The notes: a model not told the origin generated them from the sequence alone. DNA of 17,611 nt from CAYGZA01 sp964354135 (GCA_964354135.1 CAYGZA010000106.1:1-17611), one strand, 5' to 3'. Positions 7,362 through 15,281 are shown, counted from the first letter of the stretch. Translations and numbers: made by a program.

Positions 7362-8378
7362 TCAGCCAGCGGCGCCGGTTCGCCGCGCACCGGCGTGCCC
7401 GGCGGAGGAAGCCGGCGCGGCAACCTTGCTCTCGCGACGGGCAGCAACCAAGGAGACCGCGATCGAGGCGCCCAGCAAGGCCGCTATCGTGGCAAGCGAG
7501 GCCCAAGCCGGCACCAGATGCTCCCCCTCGTGCCCGAGCCAGTACTCCGCAATCATCTTCAGCCCCACAAAGCAAAGCACCGCGCTGAGGCCGTAGTGCA
7601 AGTACCGGAAGCGGTCCATCACCCCGGCCAAGAGGAAGTACAAGGCGCGCAGGCCGAGGATGGCGAAGACGTTCGAGCTGAAGGCGATGAACGGGTCGTG
7701 GCTGATGCCCAAGACGGCCGGAACGCTGTCCACGGCAAACAGCACGTCGGTGCTCTCGATCACCAAGAGGACCAGAAACAGCGGCGTGATGCACCAACGG
7801 CCCGCTTCGCGGGCGAAGAAGCGCTGGCCGTGGTCCTCGCGGCTGACAGGGACAAGGCGCCGCGCCGTGCGGAGCAGGAAATTGTTCTCCGGGTGGACTT
7901 CCGAGTCGCGGCTCAGCGCCAGCTTGACGCCGGTGTACACCAGGAAGGCGCCGAAGATCATCAGGGTCGATTGAAACCGCCGGATCAATTCGACCCCGGC
8001 GAGGATGAACGCAAGCCTCAGAAAGATCGCCCCCAAGATCCCCCAAAAGAGCACGCGATACTGGAATTTCAGCGGCACTCGAAAGAAGCGGAAGATCACG
8101 GCGAATACGAACAGATTGTCCATCGAGAGCGACTTCTCGACCAGATAGGCGGCGAGAAACTCGATGCCCGCTTTGGAGTCGCCGTGCGTGGTCTGTCCCC
8201 ACCACCATACCAAGGCATTAAAGACTAGCGCCAAGCTGATCCAAAAGACGCTCCAGCCGGCCGACTCGCGGAGCGTGGGCGTGTGGCTGCGCCGGTGAAA
8301 GACCAGCAAGTCCAGGGCCAACAGCCCGCTCACCAGCACAGCGAAAACCACCCATGGCAGTAAACCGTTTTGAAACAT
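7362..8378 (-). CDS. TerC/Alx-family integral membrane protein
   Basis: This 338-residue polytopic protein is of the TerC family, members of which export manganese or supply metal to exported enzymes. Family signatures are intact: EKSLSMDNLF (81-90, Asp87), ESTDVLFAVDSVP (208-220, Asp211 and Asp217), and SSNVFAILGLRALYF (234-248). Seven or more hydrophobic segments are visible. A Lys/Ala/Gly-rich tail from about residue 314 is probably cytosolic. The ATG at 8378 is preceded by GGAG at 9 bases. It starts only 41 bases after the cusA stop, so it should be the last gene of the efflux operon. That gap is too short for a manganese riboswitch of its own. The metal handled is not evident from the sequence. 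Confidence 0.93.
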   Translation of the reverse strand: MFQNGLLPWVVFAVLVSGLLALDLLVFHRRSHTPTLRESAGWSVFWISLALVFNALVWWWGQTTHGDSKAGIEFLAAYLVEKSLSMDNLFVFAVIFRFFRVPLKFQYRVLFWGILGAIFLRLAFILAGVELIRRFQSTLMIFGAFLVYTGVKLALSRDSEVHPENNFLLRTARRLVPVSREDHGQRFFAREAGRWCITPLFLVLLVIESTDVLFAVDSVPAVLGISHDPFIAFSSNVFAILGLRALYFLLAGVMDRFRYLHYGLSAVLCFVGLKMIAEYWLGHEGEHLVPAWASLATIAALLGASIAVSLVAARRESKVAAPASSAGHAGARRTGAAG

Positions 8379-8419
8379 GATCGTTGTCTCCGCATGTCGA
8401 GACGCGGTTTGAGAACCGC

Positions 8420-11400
8420 CTACGACGGATCCGCTGCAACCTGGGAAGCATCGGCCGGCTGCGCCCGGCTGCGACGCTTGAACTTCCACTCTTCCACCAG
8501 GCAGTACACGCAGGGCGTGATAAACATGGTAATGATCTGCACGGCCATGCCGCCGACCGAGGGGATCGCCATCGGCTGCATCACGTCCGAGCCGCGCCCC
8601 TGGGTCCAAAAGACCGGCAACAGACCCAGGACCGTGGTGGCAGTGGTCATCAAGCAAGGGCGGATGCGTTTCATGCTCGCTTCGACCACAATCTCCCGCA
8701 CTTCCTGGATCGACTTGGGCGTCCGCTCCTCGAAAAGCTGTCCGAGGTAAGTGGCCATGACCACGCTGTCGTCCTCGGCCACGCCAAAGAGGGCAATAAA
8801 GCCCACCCACACCGCCACGCTCAGGTTGAAGCCGTAGAACAACAGCATCAGGAAGCCGCCCGAGGCAGAGACAATCACCGCCGAGAAACACAGCAAGGCG
8901 ACCCACCAGCGGCCAAAGCCCATATAAAGGAGGACGAAATCCACCGCCAGGCAGATGGGAACCAGGAGGGTCAGGCGTTTGGTAGCCCGGACCTGGTTCT
9001 CGAATTGCCCGCCCCATTTGTACGTGTAACCGGCGGGGAACAGCCGCTCCGAGTCGGGCCTGTTCAACTCTTCGTCCTCTTGGATCCGCGCCCGGATCAC
9101 GGCGTCGGCGTCTTCCACCACGCTCACTTCGTCGCGCTGGCGCGTGTTCATGGTCACGTAGCCCACCAAGCGGGTGTTCTCGCTCTTGATCTCCTGGGGG
9201 CCGATGGTGTATTGGACGTCGGCCACCTGGGCCAGGGGGATGTGCGATCCGCTGGCCGCAGGGACGAGGATCCGCTCCAACTCTTCGAGATTGTCGCGCA
9301 ACTCCCGCGGGTAGCGGACGCGGATCGGATACCGCTCGCGTCCCTCGACGGACGTGGTGAGGTTCTCGCCGCCGATGGCGATTTCGATCACGTCCTGCAC
9401 GTCGCGGATGTTCACCCCGTAGCGGGCAATCTTCTCGCGGTCGATGCGAATTTCGACATAGGGCTTGCCCACGATCCGGTCGGCCACTACGTCGGTGGCC
9501 CCGGGCACTTTCTTGAGCAACTTCTCCAGGTCCAGGCCGATTCGCTCGATCACCTTAAGATCCGAGCCGTAGACCTTCACGCCCATCATGGCGCGGAAGC
9601 CGCTTTGGAGCATGACGATCCGGGTCTGGATGGGCTGGAGCCAGGTCGGGAGCACGCCGGGGATATCGGTCTTCTTGCGCAGCTCTTGGAGGATTTCGTT
9701 CTTGGTGATCCGTCTTTCCTCGGGCCAGAAAACCCGCAGCGGGGGCTTCAGCCACGCGGGCCAGTCGTCGTGGAAGCGCGGCACGTGAATGCGTCGCCAC
9801 TGGTCCGCGGGTTTGAGCATGATGATCGTCTCGATCATGCCAATCGGGGCGGGGTCGAGGGCCGACTCCACGCGCCCCAGCTTGCCCACCACGCTCTCCA
9901 CCTCGGGCACCGTGCGGATGGCCATATCCTGGGTGGCGATCGCCTTTTGCACCGCCGAGAGCGAGCCTGCCGGCACCAACGAGGGCATGTAGAGGAATGA
10001 GCCTTCATCCAGGGCCGGCATGAACTCCCGCCCCAGCCCCGGCAAGCGGTGGCGCATATAGCTCCACGGGCCCCACTGGTTGAGGTTCTCCACCCCCAGT
10101 TGGGCCAGTCCCGCCTCGATCGGATACGTCACTCGGGCCCAGCCCATCCAGATCGTCAGGCCCATGAGCACCAGGAACACCGGGATGCTCAGGAAGGTCG
10201 CCTTGTGGGCCAACACCCAGCGCAGGGCCGGCACATAGACCTTCAAGATGCCCCGCGAGACCACGTTTTCCTCCAGCGGCAGGAGCCGCTCCCGGGCCAT
10301 GCGGAAAACCAACAGCATGGTGATGACCCCGATCGCGGCGGCGATCAGCCAGCCCCGCGTCACCGGCGCCGATTCCGGTAGAAGGAAGTTCCGGAAGATC
10401 AAACCAGCCACCAGCGCCATCACCACGCCGGCCGCCAAGGCGACGGTCATGCTTCGCCGGCGGCTCCAGCGCACCGGCTTCAAGAGATAGTAGCTCAGCG
10501 TGGGAACGACGGTGATCGAGAGGATCGCCGAGGCGGTAATCGCAAAGGTCTTGGTGTAGGCCAGCGGCCCGAACAGCTTCCCCTCCTGGTCGGTCAGGGC
10601 AAAAACCGGGATGAAAGAGACGATCGTATTGGAGACCGCGGTCACAATCGCGGTGCCCACCTCGAAGGCCCCCTCCTCAACGCACTGGTAGTAGGTCTTC
10701 GAGCCGTCGTTCTTGGCGATGTGGCGATAGATGTTCTCCGTCATGATCAGGCCCATGTCGCACACGTCGCCGATGGCGATGGCCAGACCGGCCAGCGACA
10801 TGATGTTCGAATCCACGCCGAGGTAGTACATCACCAGGAACGAGATACACACCGACGTGGGGAGCGTAGCCAGCACGATGGTCAACGAGCTTCGGAGGTG
10901 CAACAGGAAGACGAATACCACCAGGGAAGCCACGATGCCCTCTTCCACCAGCGCCTCGGTGAGCGTGTCCATCGTCTCGTGAATGATCCCCGTGCGGTCG
11001 TAGAAGGAAACGATCTTGACCTTGGACACGCGGCCGTCGGGCAAGGTCTTTTGCGGCAGCCCCGGATCGATTCTGGCGATCTCTTCCTTGACCCGGTCGA
11101 TTACCTCCAGAGGATTCTCGCCGTAGCGCATGGTGACCACGCCGCCGACGGCCTCGGTGCCTTCCTTGTCCAGGGCCCCGCGGCGGAAGTCGGGCCCCAG
11201 GCTCACCGTGGCCACGTTCTTCACATAGAGCGGCGTGCCCCCTTCGGATCGGAGCACCACGTTCTCCAGGTCCTCCGGCCTCTTGATGAACCCCACGCCG
11301 CGGATGAAGAACTCCACCTCGTTGATCTCGATGACCTTGGCGCCCACGTCCACGTTGGACTTCCGCACCGCCTCGGTGATCTCCGGGAGCGTGACGCGAT

Positions 11401-11992
11401 GGGCCCGCATCTTCACCGGGTCCACGTCGATCTGATACTGCTTGACGTGGCCGCCGATCGAGGCAACTTCCGAGACTCCTTCGACCGCGTTGAGCTGGTA
11501 GCGGATGTACCAATCCTGAATGGACCGCAGCTCGGCCAAGTCAAAGCCTTCGCCCTCGACGGTGTACCAGAAGACCTGGCCCAGGGCAGTCGCGTCGGGG
11601 CCCAGCACCGGCTCGACCCCGGCGGGGAGCCGGCTGCGGGCCACGTTCATGCGCTCCAACACCCGGCTCCGGGCCCAGTAGTAGTCGATCTTGTCGTGGA
11701 AGATCACGAAGACCATCGAGAACCCAAAGCCCGACATCGAGCGGATCACCTTCACTCCGGGAGTGCCTTCCAGGGCGGTGGTCAGCGGGTACGTGACCTG
11801 GTCGTCGACGTCCTGCGGGCTGCGGCCGGGCCAATCGGCGACCACGATGACTTGTTTCTCGCCGATGTCGGGGATGGCATCCACCGGCGTGTGCATCAGG
11901 GCGTACCAGCCCCCGCCGATGATCCCCAGCATGGCCAGGATCACGAGAAATGTGTTCTTGAGGCACCAGCGAATGATGGCGTTGACAATCAT
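8420..11992 (-). CDS. cusA: CusA/CzcA-family heavy-metal efflux RND permease
   Basis: This 1190-residue inner-membrane proton/metal antiporter is the motor of a tripartite metal pump. Typical heavy-metal RND landmarks are present: the N-terminus MIVNAIIRW, HTPVDAIPDIGEKQVIV, the TM4 segment AIAIGDVCDMGLIMTEN with Asp412 and Glu419, and SGGFLMLLFYG near the C-terminal half. Position 406 is Ala where Czc-type pumps carry a second Asp, a CusA-like trait. It is about 140 residues longer than E. coli CusA, owing mainly to two extra hydrophobic segments near 515-565 and an insertion near 610-640. From memory of E. coli CusA, only one of its three metal-site methionines is kept (Met794). The ATG at 11992 is preferred over GTG at 11995 because AGAGGA then lies 7 bases away. 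It follows cusB by 69 bases. Confidence 0.93.
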   Translation of the reverse strand: MIVNAIIRWCLKNTFLVILAMLGIIGGGWYALMHTPVDAIPDIGEKQVIVVADWPGRSPQDVDDQVTYPLTTALEGTPGVKVIRSMSGFGFSMVFVIFHDKIDYYWARSRVLERMNVARSRLPAGVEPVLGPDATALGQVFWYTVEGEGFDLAELRSIQDWYIRYQLNAVEGVSEVASIGGHVKQYQIDVDPVKMRAHRVTLPEITEAVRKSNVDVGAKVIEINEVEFFIRGVGFIKRPEDLENVVLRSEGGTPLYVKNVATVSLGPDFRRGALDKEGTEAVGGVVTMRYGENPLEVIDRVKEEIARIDPGLPQKTLPDGRVSKVKIVSFYDRTGIIHETMDTLTEALVEEGIVASLVVFVFLLHLRSSLTIVLATLPTSVCISFLVMYYLGVDSNIMSLAGLAIAIGDVCDMGLIMTENIYRHIAKNDGSKTYYQCVEEGAFEVGTAIVTAVSNTIVSFIPVFALTDQEGKLFGPLAYTKTFAITASAILSITVVPTLSYYLLKPVRWSRRRSMTVALAAGVVMALVAGLIFRNFLLPESAPVTRGWLIAAAIGVITMLLVFRMARERLLPLEENVVSRGILKVYVPALRWVLAHKATFLSIPVFLVLMGLTIWMGWARVTYPIEAGLAQLGVENLNQWGPWSYMRHRLPGLGREFMPALDEGSFLYMPSLVPAGSLSAVQKAIATQDMAIRTVPEVESVVGKLGRVESALDPAPIGMIETIIMLKPADQWRRIHVPRFHDDWPAWLKPPLRVFWPEERRITKNEILQELRKKTDIPGVLPTWLQPIQTRIVMLQSGFRAMMGVKVYGSDLKVIERIGLDLEKLLKKVPGATDVVADRIVGKPYVEIRIDREKIARYGVNIRDVQDVIEIAIGGENLTTSVEGRERYPIRVRYPRELRDNLEELERILVPAASGSHIPLAQVADVQYTIGPQEIKSENTRLVGYVTMNTRQRDEVSVVEDADAVIRARIQEDEELNRPDSERLFPAGYTYKWGGQFENQVRATKRLTLLVPICLAVDFVLLYMGFGRWWVALLCFSAVIVSASGGFLMLLFYGFNLSVAVWVGFIALFGVAEDDSVVMATYLGQLFEERTPKSIQEVREIVVEASMKRIRPCLMTTATTVLGLLPVFWTQGRGSDVMQPMAIPSVGGMAVQIITMFITPCVYCLVEEWKFKRRSRAQPADASQVAADPS

Positions 11993-12030
11993 CACGAAAT
12001 CCTCTGTTGGGATCCCTCGGCTCGCCGCAC

Positions 12031-12063
12031 AGACTTCCGAAGTCTCGAAGATTTCGGAAGTCT
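12031..12063 (-). promoter_or_regulatory. Intercistronic stem-loop between cusB and cusA
   Basis: An 11-base perfect inverted repeat (AGACTTCCGAA with its complement) surrounds an 11-base loop and overlaps the last bases of the cusB stop codon. AGACTTC also occurs inside the loop region, so an alternative short hairpin is possible. No T-run follows. It may protect the upstream message from decay or set the ratio of adaptor to permease; that role is inferred from its position only. Confidence 0.5.
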
Positions 12064-13846
12064 ATTTCTGCTCCTGGTGATTCGAGTGGGATGCCGGCGT
12101 TTTTCCCGGCGAGAGCGGTTTCGCGCCTGCCGCCTTGATCTTCTGGAACGCAGCTTCGGGGTCCTTGTTGACCGCGGCTTCGCAGCCTTTGCAGCACAAA
12201 AAGAGCCTGCGCCCGCTGATGGTCATCTTGTACGGCACCCCCATGGAGCCGAGTTTCGCGCCGGTGATCGGGCAAACCCGTTGGGCCACGGCCGCCTCGC
12301 GATCCTCCGCGGGAAGCTTGTTCAGGTTGGCCCATTCCTTTAAGGAAACCTCCGGGGGCCGCTGGCCGGCCGCGCCCGCCCCCGCGCCGCTTGCCGTGGG
12401 GGCTGCGGCGCCGTGGCCCGCGTGGCCGGTCGTCGCACCGGCTGCCCCCTCCGGATACAGCAGGCTCATCTTGCCGGTGATTTGGAACTGAGAGTCCAAC
12501 AGGAAGTTGCCGCGGGACACGACCCGCTGGCCCTCCTCCAAACCGGCCAGCACCGGAAAATACTCGCCCGCCCGCAGCCCGAGCTTCGGCTCCACCAGCC
12601 GGTAGTGTCCGGGCTGATCCTCGATGTAGACCAATTGGCGCCGCCCCGTGGTGAGGACGGCCTCTGCGGGCACGGCCAGGACCTTCGGGTGCAACTGGCT
12701 GGGACCGGATGCCGGTTTGCCCGGCACCTGCTCCAGGGGCATGCCGCAGACGTTGCAGTCGCCGGGCTTGTCGGACAATACGTACGGGTGCATGGGGCAG
12801 ACGTACTTCCCCTCCAGGCCGGTGGGCGCCGAACTGCCGTCGGGCATGATCGGCACTCGCAAGAGCGTCTGGGCATACATCCCGGGCTTGAGTCGGCCGG
12901 AGGAATTGTCCACAATTACCCGCACCCGCACGGTCCGCGTGGCCTCGTTGAGCATCGGCTCGATGAAGGCCACGCTGCCGGCGATCGGCTGTTTTGGCTC
13001 GCCTTCCAGGGTGACTTGGACCGGCTGCCCGACGCGGACCCAGGGCAACTCCGACTCATAGACGTCGACGACCAGCCACACTTGAGTCAGGTCCGCGATG
13101 GTGTACAACAGGTCGCCCTCCTTGACGTACTGGCCCTCGCGGATCTTCTTCTCGATGATCGTGCCGCCGATGGGGGCGTAGACAATCAAGTGGATTTGGG
13201 CCTTGCCGGTGCGGGCCAGCTCATCGATCTGCTGGTCGGTGATGCCCCACAGTTGCAGCCGGCGCCGGGAGGCCGCCGAGAGCGGAGGTCCGCCGCCTCG
13301 ACCCGACGGCGCCTGCTCGGCGCGATAGTACAGCAAGAACGTCTCTTGAGTGGTTAGCAGGTCCGGGCTGTAGATGGCCACGAGGTGTTCGCCCTTTTTG
13401 ACCGGGGTGCCGGGAAAGTCGGCGAACACCTCATCCACACGGCCGGAGACCCAGGCCGCAATGAACGCCACCCGGGTCTCGTCCAGCTCCACCTTGCTCA
13501 CCGTGCGGAGTTCCTTGGAGAGCTCCAGGCGGCGAACCGGCGTGGTGGCCACGGTGGCCATCTTCCGGGCATGCTCGCTGAGGGTGAGGGTATCGGCGAA
13601 GTCTTCCATGCCCTCTGCCCCGCCTCCGCCGACCGGTTCCAGGTCCATGCCGCACAAGGGGCATTTGTCCGGGTGATCCATCACGATCTGCGGGTGCATG
13701 GAGCAGATCCATTTCTGGGCTGCCGTTGCTCCACCCGCCCCGGATGCCTGCGAACCGCCTTTGGGGCCGACCACGAGGAGCGTGGCGAGGACTCCCAGTA
13801 CAAGACCTACGAACACGAAAACGATCAGGCTGAGCGTGCGGTGCAT
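12062..13846 (-). CDS. cusB: CusB-type periplasmic adaptor with three metal-binding modules
   Basis: This 594-residue membrane-fusion protein would link the RND permease to the outer-membrane channel. After an N-terminal anchor (residues 7-27) comes a heavy-metal-binding domain (46-70; Cys48, His51, Cys62, Cys65). The adaptor body follows, with barrel and hairpin parts (about 100-335, including EPMLNEATRTVRVRV). A second heavy-metal-binding domain sits at 348-372 (Cys350, His353, Cys364, Cys367), then the membrane-proximal part (385-460). An Ala/Gly/His linker leads to a YHS/TRASH-like module (501-571; Cys525, Cys551, Cys552, Cys555). E. coli CusB has about 400 residues and none of these modules. 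The start at 13846 has AAGGA 8 bases upstream. The frame is open to a TTG at 13948, which would add 34 residues before the anchor. The metal motifs resemble those of known Cu/Ag systems. Confidence 0.92.
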   Translation of the reverse strand: MHRTLSLIVFVFVGLVLGVLATLLVVGPKGGSQASGAGGATAAQKWICSMHPQIVMDHPDKCPLCGMDLEPVGGGGAEGMEDFADTLTLSEHARKMATVATTPVRRLELSKELRTVSKVELDETRVAFIAAWVSGRVDEVFADFPGTPVKKGEHLVAIYSPDLLTTQETFLLYYRAEQAPSGRGGGPPLSAASRRRLQLWGITDQQIDELARTGKAQIHLIVYAPIGGTIIEKKIREGQYVKEGDLLYTIADLTQVWLVVDVYESELPWVRVGQPVQVTLEGEPKQPIAGSVAFIEPMLNEATRTVRVRVIVDNSSGRLKPGMYAQTLLRVPIMPDGSSAPTGLEGKYVCPMHPYVLSDKPGDCNVCGMPLEQVPGKPASGPSQLHPKVLAVPAEAVLTTGRRQLVYIEDQPGHYRLVEPKLGLRAGEYFPVLAGLEEGQRVVSRGNFLLDSQFQITGKMSLLYPEGAAGATTGHAGHGAAAPTASGAGAGAAGQRPPEVSLKEWANLNKLPAEDREAAVAQRVCPITGAKLGSMGVPYKMTISGRRLFLCCKGCEAAVNKDPEAAFQKIKAAGAKPLSPGKTPASHSNHQEQK

Positions 13847-13886
13847 CGCCGCGGTCCTTTTCTTGTAAGAACACTCATCTTGCGGA

Positions 13887-13952
13887 TCATTGGCCCTCGC
13901 GATGGTAATCCACCCTGCGACCGCCTTCGAGCAGCCCTTCTTTGCCAAGCAT
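13887..13952 (-). CDS. Possible 21-residue leader ORF before cusB
   Basis: An ATG at 13952 follows the best ribosome site in the operon (GGAGG, 6 bases away) and opens a 21-codon frame ending in TGA, 40 bases before the cusB ATG. The peptide reads MLGKEGLLEGGRR then VDYHREGQ. It is soluble and has no cysteine. It lies between the His-rich gene (24 bases downstream of its stop) and cusB, out of frame with the possible TTG extension of cusB. It could be a small protein, a translational coupling device, or a chance frame after a site that really serves the TTG start. Confidence 0.35.
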   Translation of the reverse strand: MLGKEGLLEGGRRVDYHREGQ

Positions 13953-13975
13953 GGAACACCTCCAACACCGCCCGG

Positions 13976-14773
13976 CTACTTCTGCCCCGCGGTACTCAAC
14001 TTCGCCAAGTACTTGTCGGGGTCCTTCCGGATTGCCTGCTCGCACCCGCGGCAGCAAAGGAAAACGGTCTCTCCCTTGACCGTCACTTTGATCGGCTTGC
14101 CCATGGACCCAAGCGATGCCCCGGTGACCGGGCAGACCTGCTGCTGCGTGAGCCGATCCCGGTCGCTTTCCTCCAACATCGCCACGGTAACCGCGGGCCG
14201 CTTCTTGGTAAGAGCGAAGGTCTGCGCGAAACTCGCCTTCGCGTGCTGGCGGTAGGGGAGGTTCTCCAGTTGGAAGGTCGCGGTCATGTCCCCGTCGCGC
14301 ACCCGGCTTACGTCCACCGTGGCGGCGAGGTAGTCTTGCTCCTTCGATCCGCCCGGCGGGGCAACGTGTTTCAGGGGAAACCGGAAATCGCGGGTCTGCC
14401 CGCCGACCCGCATTACCACTTGCCCCCGCACGCCGCGGGCGCTCAAGGGTTCCTGCGCCGGGCCGTAAAGATACACCCGGGTTTGATCCGGCAGATACAC
14501 GACCTCAAAGAAGTAAAGCGACTCGGTCGAGGCCATCTGGCCGCCGTGAGGAGGCCGCTCGGCGATCGACGGCACCGCCGGCCCGCTCTGCTGGTGAGCG
14601 CTGTGGTCCTCGCCGCCATGGCCGGGGTCGGCATGGGCACCCTGCCCGTGCTGTCCTCCGGCGCAATGGCCCGCGCACTGGCCTCGGGCCGCTGTGCCGG
14701 CCCAGGCGACTGCTACGACAAAGCACGCCGTCCCCGCGAGAGGCAAGGCGATTCGACCCGTGATGTGCAACAT
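13976..14773 (-). CDS. Exported His-rich protein with C-terminal CPVTG/CCxGC module
   Basis: This is a 265-residue exported protein of unknown function. A signal peptide (about 1-29) is followed by a His/Gly segment, 31-64, with six histidines and Cys33 and Cys37. Next is HGG (76-78) and a beta-rich domain of about 110 residues (YFFEVVYLPDQTRVYLYG...FQLENLP), a type I associate with planctomycete metal-efflux loci. Residues 205-258 form the YHS/TRASH-like module, with CPVTG (Cys214), LGSMG, and CCRGC (Cys240, Cys241, Cys244), ending KDPDKYLAKL. The start at 14773 has AAGGGA 9 bases upstream; the longer open frame to 15001 overlaps the preceding gene. It lies 68 bases after the lipoprotein gene and before cusB, so it should be in the same operon. 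A periplasmic metal buffer or donor to CusB is a reasonable guess. Confidence 0.82.
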   Translation of the reverse strand: MLHITGRIALPLAGTACFVVAVAWAGTAARGQCAGHCAGGQHGQGAHADPGHGGEDHSAHQQSGPAVPSIAERPPHGGQMASTESLYFFEVVYLPDQTRVYLYGPAQEPLSARGVRGQVVMRVGGQTRDFRFPLKHVAPPGGSKEQDYLAATVDVSRVRDGDMTATFQLENLPYRQHAKASFAQTFALTKKRPAVTVAMLEESDRDRLTQQQVCPVTGASLGSMGKPIKVTVKGETVFLCCRGCEQAIRKDPDKYLAKLSTAGQK

Positions 14774-14841
14774 GAAAGTGTTTCCCTTCGCTATGAAAGT
14801 GCTGATGGAAGACCCTGTGAAACGGCTTGTCCCAGGCGGGG

Positions 14842-15243
14842 CTACTTGCCCTCCTTGGCCTTCAGTTTTGCCAGATACTTGTCGGGGTCCTTGTCGATGG
14901 CCGCTTTGCAGCCGTCGCAGCAAAGGAAGACCGTTTGTCCCTTGACCGTGACCTTGACCGGGGTTCCCATCGAACCCAGCGGTTCGCCGGTGACCGGGCA
15001 AGTTCGCTGCTTTTCGGCCAACGCGCGATCCTCGGCCGACAAGCCGGACAGTCCGTCCATCTCGGCCTTTTGTCCGGCGCCGGCCGCTGCTTTGGGCTCT
15101 GCGGGCCCTTGCGAATTTGCCGGCTTTGCAGTACCCGGCACGATCTTGCCCTCTTTTTTGCCGCCCTGGCTCCCGCAGCCCCCAAGGAGGACGGAAGTTC
15201 CCAAGAGCATCACCGGCAGCATCAAACGAACCGCTCGCGACAT
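14842..15243 (-). CDS. Small lipoprotein made of a CPVTG/CCxGC metal-binding module
   Basis: This 133-residue lipoprotein has a signal ending in LLGGC with lipidated Cys23. An Ala/Gly/Lys/Pro linker (24-65) precedes the YHS/TRASH-like module (67-128), with CPVTG (Cys82), LGSMG, KVTVKGQTVFL and CCDGC (Cys108, Cys109, Cys112), ending in KDPDKYLAKL. The module is very similar to the C-terminus of the next gene, also at the DNA level, and to the tail of CusB. The DPDKYL ending and paired cysteines recall YHS domains, which bind copper or other soft metals. The start at 15243 has AAGGAG 8 bases upstream. A membrane-tethered metal carrier standing in for CusF is an inference. It follows the Cys-rich gene after a 220-base gap. 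Confidence 0.85.
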   Translation of the reverse strand: MSRAVRLMLPVMLLGTSVLLGGCGSQGGKKEGKIVPGTAKPANSQGPAEPKAAAGAGQKAEMDGLSGLSAEDRALAEKQRTCPVTGEPLGSMGTPVKVTVKGQTVFLCCDGCKAAIDKDPDKYLAKLKAKEGK

Positions 15244-15264
15244 GACATGTTCTCCTTCAAGGAA

Positions 15265-15281
15265 TAGCCCTCACCGGGCAA
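15265..15281 (-). promoter_or_regulatory. Second GCCC-N5-GGGC dyad before the lipoprotein gene
   Basis: On the - strand this reads TTGCCCGGTGAGGGCTA. It agrees at 13 of 17 bases with the dyad in the promoter at 16088-16104 and keeps the same GCCC-N5-GGGC arms. It lies 21 bases before the start codon, just ahead of the ribosome site, so it could be an operator or a small hairpin in the leader. GC-rich DNA makes such dyads fairly common. Confidence 0.3.

Noticed and set aside
8384..12343. Two long + strand frames opposite cusA
   Set aside because: They have a His/Asp/Val-rich composition typical of the antisense of RND genes, and no start signals.
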